Part shown: in pieces, positions 60,833 to 64,000 of the stretch | Position numbering within the stretch: position 1 is the first letter of the stretch | Layout: each line of letters starts with the position of its first letter | DNA from: Enterococcus montenegrensis | GTDB lineage: Bacteria > Bacillota > Bacilli > Lactobacillales > Enterococcaceae | Assembly (NCBI RefSeq): GCF_029983095.1 | Contig: NZ_CP120467.1 | Location: 186,001 to 250,000, forward strand | Direction of reading: 5' to 3' | Length of the DNA: 64,000 nt | Position numbers and translations under genes: made by a program | Notes under the pieces: model-generated | What the model saw: the letters and a program-made list of their open reading frames with translations, nothing else | Told to the model about the DNA's origin: nothing | Database searches by the model: none

Positions 60833-60847
60833 ATATTGAGATTAATG

Positions 60848-60876
60848 TTGAAATAGTACATCAAGTGTATTATAAT
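60848..60876 (+). promoter_or_regulatory. Promoter of the MarR operon
   Basis: TTGAAA and TATAAT are spaced exactly 17 bp. Confidence 0.8.
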
Positions 60877-60877
60877 C

Positions 60878-60897
60878 ACATCTAGTAAATTAGATGT
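60878..60897. promoter_or_regulatory. MarR operator candidate
   Basis: ACATCTA and TAGATGT flank GTAAAT, covering the expected transcription start, so the MarR protein encoded next probably represses itself and the oxidoreductase. Confidence 0.72.
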
Positions 60898-60922
60898 ACT
60901 AAATTAGTGAGGAGAAATAGTG

Positions 60923-61354
60923 ATGGATAATTTTATACACGCTTCAGAAGAAATAGCGCTTTTTTGTCGCATGAATGTTAACGTGAAAAAAAATTTACCA
61001 ATTCGTTCTAGTGAGATGGGAATGTTGATCTATTTAGTTAAAACAGAAGGAGAGAAGACACCCAATGCAGTGGCAAAGTTTTTTAATGTGACAAAAGCGA
61101 TGGCCACTAATATGACGACTTCTTTATTAAAACAAGAATATATTGCAAAAGAACAGTCGATGATAGATAAGCGCAGTTTTAGCTTAATTCCAACGAAAAA
61201 AGCTGTTGAATTAGTGGAGAGCGCATATACAGAATACTTTAAAACAATGACATTGTTGCAAGAAAAAATGGGAAAAGAAAAGTTTGCAGAATTTATTGAC
61301 TTGTTAGAATGTGCTAACGAAATTTTAGTGGAGGAAAAAAAGAATCATGAGTAG
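60923..61354 (+). CDS. MarR family transcriptional regulator
   Basis: A 143-residue winged-helix regulator with LVKTEGEKTPNAVAKFFNVTKAMATNMTTSLLKQEYIAKEQSMIDKRSFSLIPTKKAVEL, containing the recognition helix and the wing DKRS. ATG 60923 is preferred for GAGGAG eight bases upstream. It overlaps the next gene by eight bases. Confidence 0.87.
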   Translation: MDNFIHASEEIALFCRMNVNVKKNLPIRSSEMGMLIYLVKTEGEKTPNAVAKFFNVTKAMATNMTTSLLKQEYIAKEQSMIDKRSFSLIPTKKAVELVESAYTEYFKTMTLLQEKMGKEKFAEFIDLLECANEILVEEKKNHE

Positions 61355-62213
61355 AATTTTAGTAACCGGAGCTTCGGGAAATGTCGGCAAGTACGTCGTA
61401 GAATATGCACTAAAAAATGGCCAGCAAGTGACAGCTGCCGGGACACATCCGGACACGTTAACAAAAATGTTTGGCAATAATGAAAATGTCTGTGTTGTCC
61501 CCTTTGATTTTATGGATGAAAAGACCTATGCAAAAGCGTTGCAAGATGTACAAGCAGTCTTTATCATGCGTCCGCCTCATTTAGGCAATCCCGCTGACTT
61601 GTATCCTTTTATTGATGCATTAAAAAACAGCGGCAAAATCAAATTAATTAGCTTTTTATCATTGATCGGGATTGAACATAATCCTGTGCCTCCTCATTAT
61701 AAAATTGAAAAATATATTGAAAAATCTGGCGTCCCGTATTGCCATATTCGCCCTAGTTTTTTCATGCAAAATCTAAGTGGTGTACACGCTTTTGAAATTA
61801 AACATTTCAATAAAATTGTTGTACCAGTTAAAAAAGCATTAACTAGTTTTATTGATGCTGAAGATATTGGTGAATTGATAGCAAAAGTTTTGACTAACCC
61901 AGCGAAGCATCAAAATACAGCGTATGCCATCACAGGTAGTGAAGCGATCGACTACGATCAAGTTGCAGACACATTAAGTGAAGTTTTACAGCGCAAAATT
62001 TCTTACGCTAATCCTGCGCCACGTTTGGCTAAAAAATATTGGATTACCATTCGCGGACTAGACAAAGAATATGCGACAGTGATGGGGATGCTTTATATGA
62101 TGACACGCTTAGGAACAGCTAAGAAAGTCACGGATACATTTAATGTCATCATGGGTAAAAATCCTCGCAGCTTTGCAACGTTTGTCAAAAAAAATGCTGC
62201 CGCTTGGCAATAA
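61347..62213 (+). CDS. NmrA-like NAD(P)-binding oxidoreductase
   Basis: A 288-residue atypical SDR with ILVTGASGNVGKYVVEYAL as Rossmann motif, FIMRPP, HIRPSFFMQNL and TSFIDAEDIGELIAKVL, like NmrA/quinone-reductase-type proteins (azoR/QOR2-like). It is co-transcribed with the MarR gene, suggesting an inducible response to reactive quinones or similar compounds. Confidence 0.82.
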   Translation: MSRILVTGASGNVGKYVVEYALKNGQQVTAAGTHPDTLTKMFGNNENVCVVPFDFMDEKTYAKALQDVQAVFIMRPPHLGNPADLYPFIDALKNSGKIKLISFLSLIGIEHNPVPPHYKIEKYIEKSGVPYCHIRPSFFMQNLSGVHAFEIKHFNKIVVPVKKALTSFIDAEDIGELIAKVLTNPAKHQNTAYAITGSEAIDYDQVADTLSEVLQRKISYANPAPRLAKKYWITIRGLDKEYATVMGMLYMMTRLGTAKKVTDTFNVIMGKNPRSFATFVKKNAAAWQ

Positions 62214-62248
62214 AGAAAACTTAATGATCACTAGGGAATTAAATAACT

Positions 62249-62286
62249 AAAAAACTTATATGAAAAAATCGGATAAGTTTTTTTAT
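62249..62286 (+). terminator. Intrinsic terminator of the MarR operon
   Basis: AAACTTAT (62252-62259) pairs with ATAAGTTT (62273-62280), then T-rich. Confidence 0.75.
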
Positions 62287-62469
62287 ATTTGAAATTGTAA
62301 TGAAGAATCAACATGATCAAATAAGTTGTACGGATAAATTATTTACAATTCAAAACTGTCACTTTTCTTTTTATATGGCAGGCTTTTATTTCGATAATTG
62401 GATAGTTTAACATACAAGTAAATCAAATCATTAGGTAAATGGTATTAATGAAAAAAGGTCTTAATTCTC

Positions 62470-62498
62470 TTTACTTTCTAGTCAGGATACAGTAGTAT
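62470..62498 (+). promoter_or_regulatory. Candidate promoter of the ABC-F leader
   Basis: TTTACT and TAGTAT are spaced 17 bp, about 40 bases before the leader peptide. Confidence 0.45.
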
Positions 62499-62535
62499 TA
62501 CAGTACTGAATAAAACAAAGAGGAGATTGTATATT

Positions 62536-62580
62536 ATGACTGCATCCATGAAATTGCGTATTGAACTTTTGAATAGCTAA
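62536..62580 (+). CDS. Leader peptide with +x+ macrolide-arrest motif
   Basis: A 14-residue ORF, MTASMKLRIELLNS, with AGGAG upstream. MKLR fits the +x+ (Lys/Arg-x-Lys/Arg) arrest motif, and the peptide resembles Erm leader peptides of the MTHSMRLR type. Its 3' half (ACTTTTGAAT, 62565) pairs with ATTCAAAAGT (62589). Drug-stalled ribosomes would free the downstream strand for antitermination and turn on the ABC-F gene. Confidence 0.78.
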   Translation: MTASMKLRIELLNS

Positions 62581-62653
62581 TTAAATAAATTCAAAAGTCT
62601 TGGAAAGAGCGATTTCAAGGGATTAGTGTGTACTTTTCCTGAATATAGAAATC

Positions 62654-62682
62654 AAAGGATAGTCCTAGACTATCCTTTTTGT
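62654..62682 (+). terminator. Attenuator terminator before the ABC-F gene
   Basis: AAAGGATAGTC (62654-62664) pairs with GACTATCCTTT (62668-62678), then T. Upstream AGTCTTGG can pair with CCTAGACT inside this stem with one mismatch, a possible antiterminator. Confidence 0.8.
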
Positions 62683-62718
62683 GTACTCTTTTTCCCGAGA
62701 AGAAAGAGAAGGAAATTA

Positions 62719-64000
62719 ATGGAAAACTTAGCACTTAAACTAACGAATATCCGAAAAAATTTGGGTACAAAAGAAGTAGTAAATATACAAGAATTGACAG
62801 TTTATGAAAATAATCGCATTGGTATTATTGGTGATAATGGGACGGGAAAATCTACTCTGTTGAAGATAATACAAGGCGAAATAGTACCAGAAACCGGTTC
62901 TATTCAACGGGAAGTATCTTTTAGTTATTTTTCACAAATACCAAGAGGAACAAAGGTCATTGATTCTGAGAGAATGGATTGGGAGCTTGTTAGTCGCTTT
63001 AAAGTTCCCAAAAATGAAATCAACACATTAAGTGGTGGTGAAGAGGCCAAATATCGCTTAGCTCAGACCCTATCTACCTATCAAATGGGTCTGTTACTAG
63101 ATGAGCCAACCACTCATTTAGATCGTAATGGGGTTGACTATTTAATTGAAGAGTTAAGATATTATTATGGCACACTTATTTTTGTTAGTCACGATCGCTA
63201 TTTTCTAAATCAATTAGCAACTAAAATTTGGGAGATTAGGGATGGTCAAGTTACCGAGTATATTGGTAATTATGATGCCTATAAACAGCAAAAAGAAAGC
63301 GAGAAATTAGAGCGGCAAAGGGCGGCTAATAACTATACTAAAGAAAAAAAGAAGTTGGAAGCTGCAATTTTTCAAAAAAAGAAGCAGGCAGCCAATTCTG
63401 AAAAAGTATCTGCCAAGAAAAAAAAGCAGAATGTTCGACCTGACCGTCTATCTTCTTCAAAGCAAAAAGATACTGTTCAAAAGGGGCTTCAAAAATCGTT
63501 TAAGTCAATGGAATCTCGTTTAGCCCAGCTAGATGAGCCTATCCAACCCGAGAGCAAAAAGCACATTCTATTTCCAAAAGTTAAATCAGTTGAAATTCAT
63601 AACAAATTTCCTATACGTGGAGAGCAAGTATCTTTAAAAAAGGGAGAGAAGAGTTTGTTGGAGAAGTGTGATTTTCAGTTTTCCTTGGAAAAGAAAATTG
63701 CTATTGTTGGGGACAACGGGACTGGAAAAACAACCCTATTAAATCATATTGTATCAAATGGAGAAGGCATTATTCTTTCTCCCAAGGTCACCTTTTCAGT
63801 GTATCGACAGATGGATTATAAATTTAGTGAATCAGAGAGTATTTTGTACTATTTAATGGAGCGTACTGAATATTCAGAAGCAGTTGTTCGAAGTATATTA
63901 AGTAATTTAGGATTCTCTCAAACAGATATTGGAAAACCATTGACTTCTCTAAGTGGGGGTGAATCAACACGGATTTCATTAGCTACAGTTTTTACTATAC
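62719..64000 (+). CDS. ABC-F ribosomal protection protein, Msr family (partial)
   Basis: The gene is open from ATG 62719 (AAGGA just upstream) to the window edge, 427 codons, so the end is missing. It has two ABC domains: Walker A GDNGTGKSTLL with signature LSGGEEAKYRLAQ and LLLDEPTTHLD, then Walker A GDNGTGKTTLL with LSGGESTRISLA. A Lys-rich linker of about 120 residues separates them, and no membrane segment is present. This is the antibiotic-resistance type of ABC-F, resembling Msr(C) of Enterococcus faecium, which displaces macrolides and streptogramin B from the ribosome. Expression is probably induced through the leader peptide. Confidence 0.88.
   Translation, partial: MENLALKLTNIRKNLGTKEVVNIQELTVYENNRIGIIGDNGTGKSTLLKIIQGEIVPETGSIQREVSFSYFSQIPRGTKVIDSERMDWELVSRFKVPKNEINTLSGGEEAKYRLAQTLSTYQMGLLLDEPTTHLDRNGVDYLIEELRYYYGTLIFVSHDRYFLNQLATKIWEIRDGQVTEYIGNYDAYKQQKESEKLERQRAANNYTKEKKKLEAAIFQKKKQAANSEKVSAKKKKQNVRPDRLSSSKQKDTVQKGLQKSFKSMESRLAQLDEPIQPESKKHILFPKVKSVEIHNKFPIRGEQVSLKKGEKSLLEKCDFQFSLEKKIAIVGDNGTGKTTLLNHIVSNGEGIILSPKVTFSVYRQMDYKFSESESILYYLMERTEYSEAVVRSILSNLGFSQTDIGKPLTSLSGGESTRISLATVFTI

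Overview
The window looks like chromosome of a low-GC lactic acid bacterium of the Enterococcaceae, most likely Enterococcus or a close relative. The basis is AT-rich DNA with strong AGGAGG ribosome binding sites, an LPxTG adhesin, a WxL surface cluster (WxL protein, DUF916/DUF3324 partner, signal peptidases), a CstR sulfur operon, lactate oxidase and an Msr-like ABC-F gene at the right edge. The genus is inferred from gene content; no rRNA or tRNA is present to test it. I saw no prophage, insertion sequence or CRISPR array.

Layout. 1-1.4 kb: end of a histidine operon (hisIE cut by the window edge, hisK). 1.4-4.6 kb, minus strand: an ABC importer of the aromatic amino acid TrpXYZ type, preceded by a leader with a 17-codon Phe/Tyr-rich peptide and an intrinsic terminator, which looks like a transcription attenuator. 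4.9-12.2 kb: a carbohydrate/organophosphate-type ABC importer (ATPase, two permeases, binding lipoprotein) with an embedded metallo-beta-lactamase-fold hydrolase, then a 5'-nucleotidase-family enzyme. 12.6-16 kb: lactate oxidase and an NlpC/P60 wall hydrolase with five C-terminal repeats. 16.7-23.1 kb: a 2141-residue LPxTG adhesin with a Fur-like palindrome far upstream. 23.4-32.3 kb: small lipoprotein, a GNAT/TMEM175 mini-operon, an MFS drug exporter behind a terminator-bearing leader, an acyltransferase with an odd start codon, an esterase, a TetR-controlled ECF S-component and a LemA-like protein.

32.4-42.3 kb: a CoA-disulfide-reductase paralogue with a degenerate rhodanese domain, then a complete sialic acid catabolic operon (nanA, nanE, three ABC genes, ROK kinase, RpiR regulator) with yhcH divergent and a candidate cre site between them. 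42.3-47.4 kb: a LysR/chromate transporter pair and a three-gene Rnf-like cluster (C, D, A/E-like) without the B and G subunits. 47.7-55.1 kb: aldehyde dehydrogenase, lipid kinase, TspO, a CstR-type persulfide operon with two visible operators, and a luciferase-like monooxygenase. 55.6-60.8 kb: the WxL cluster, with a broken WxL gene, an intact WxL protein whose first Trp is missing, and tandem signal peptidases of which the first has Arg at the catalytic Lys position. 60.8-62.2 kb: MarR plus NmrA-like oxidoreductase. 62.5-64 kb: a +x+-type leader peptide, an attenuator terminator and an Msr-like ABC-F gene running off the window.

Common themes are control by premature termination (three leaders), palindromic operators beside their regulators (TetR, MarR, CstR), and a family of about 110-bp palindromic repeats of 124-125 bp period found at three intergenic sites. 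Functions are inferred from recognised family motifs only; no searches were run.
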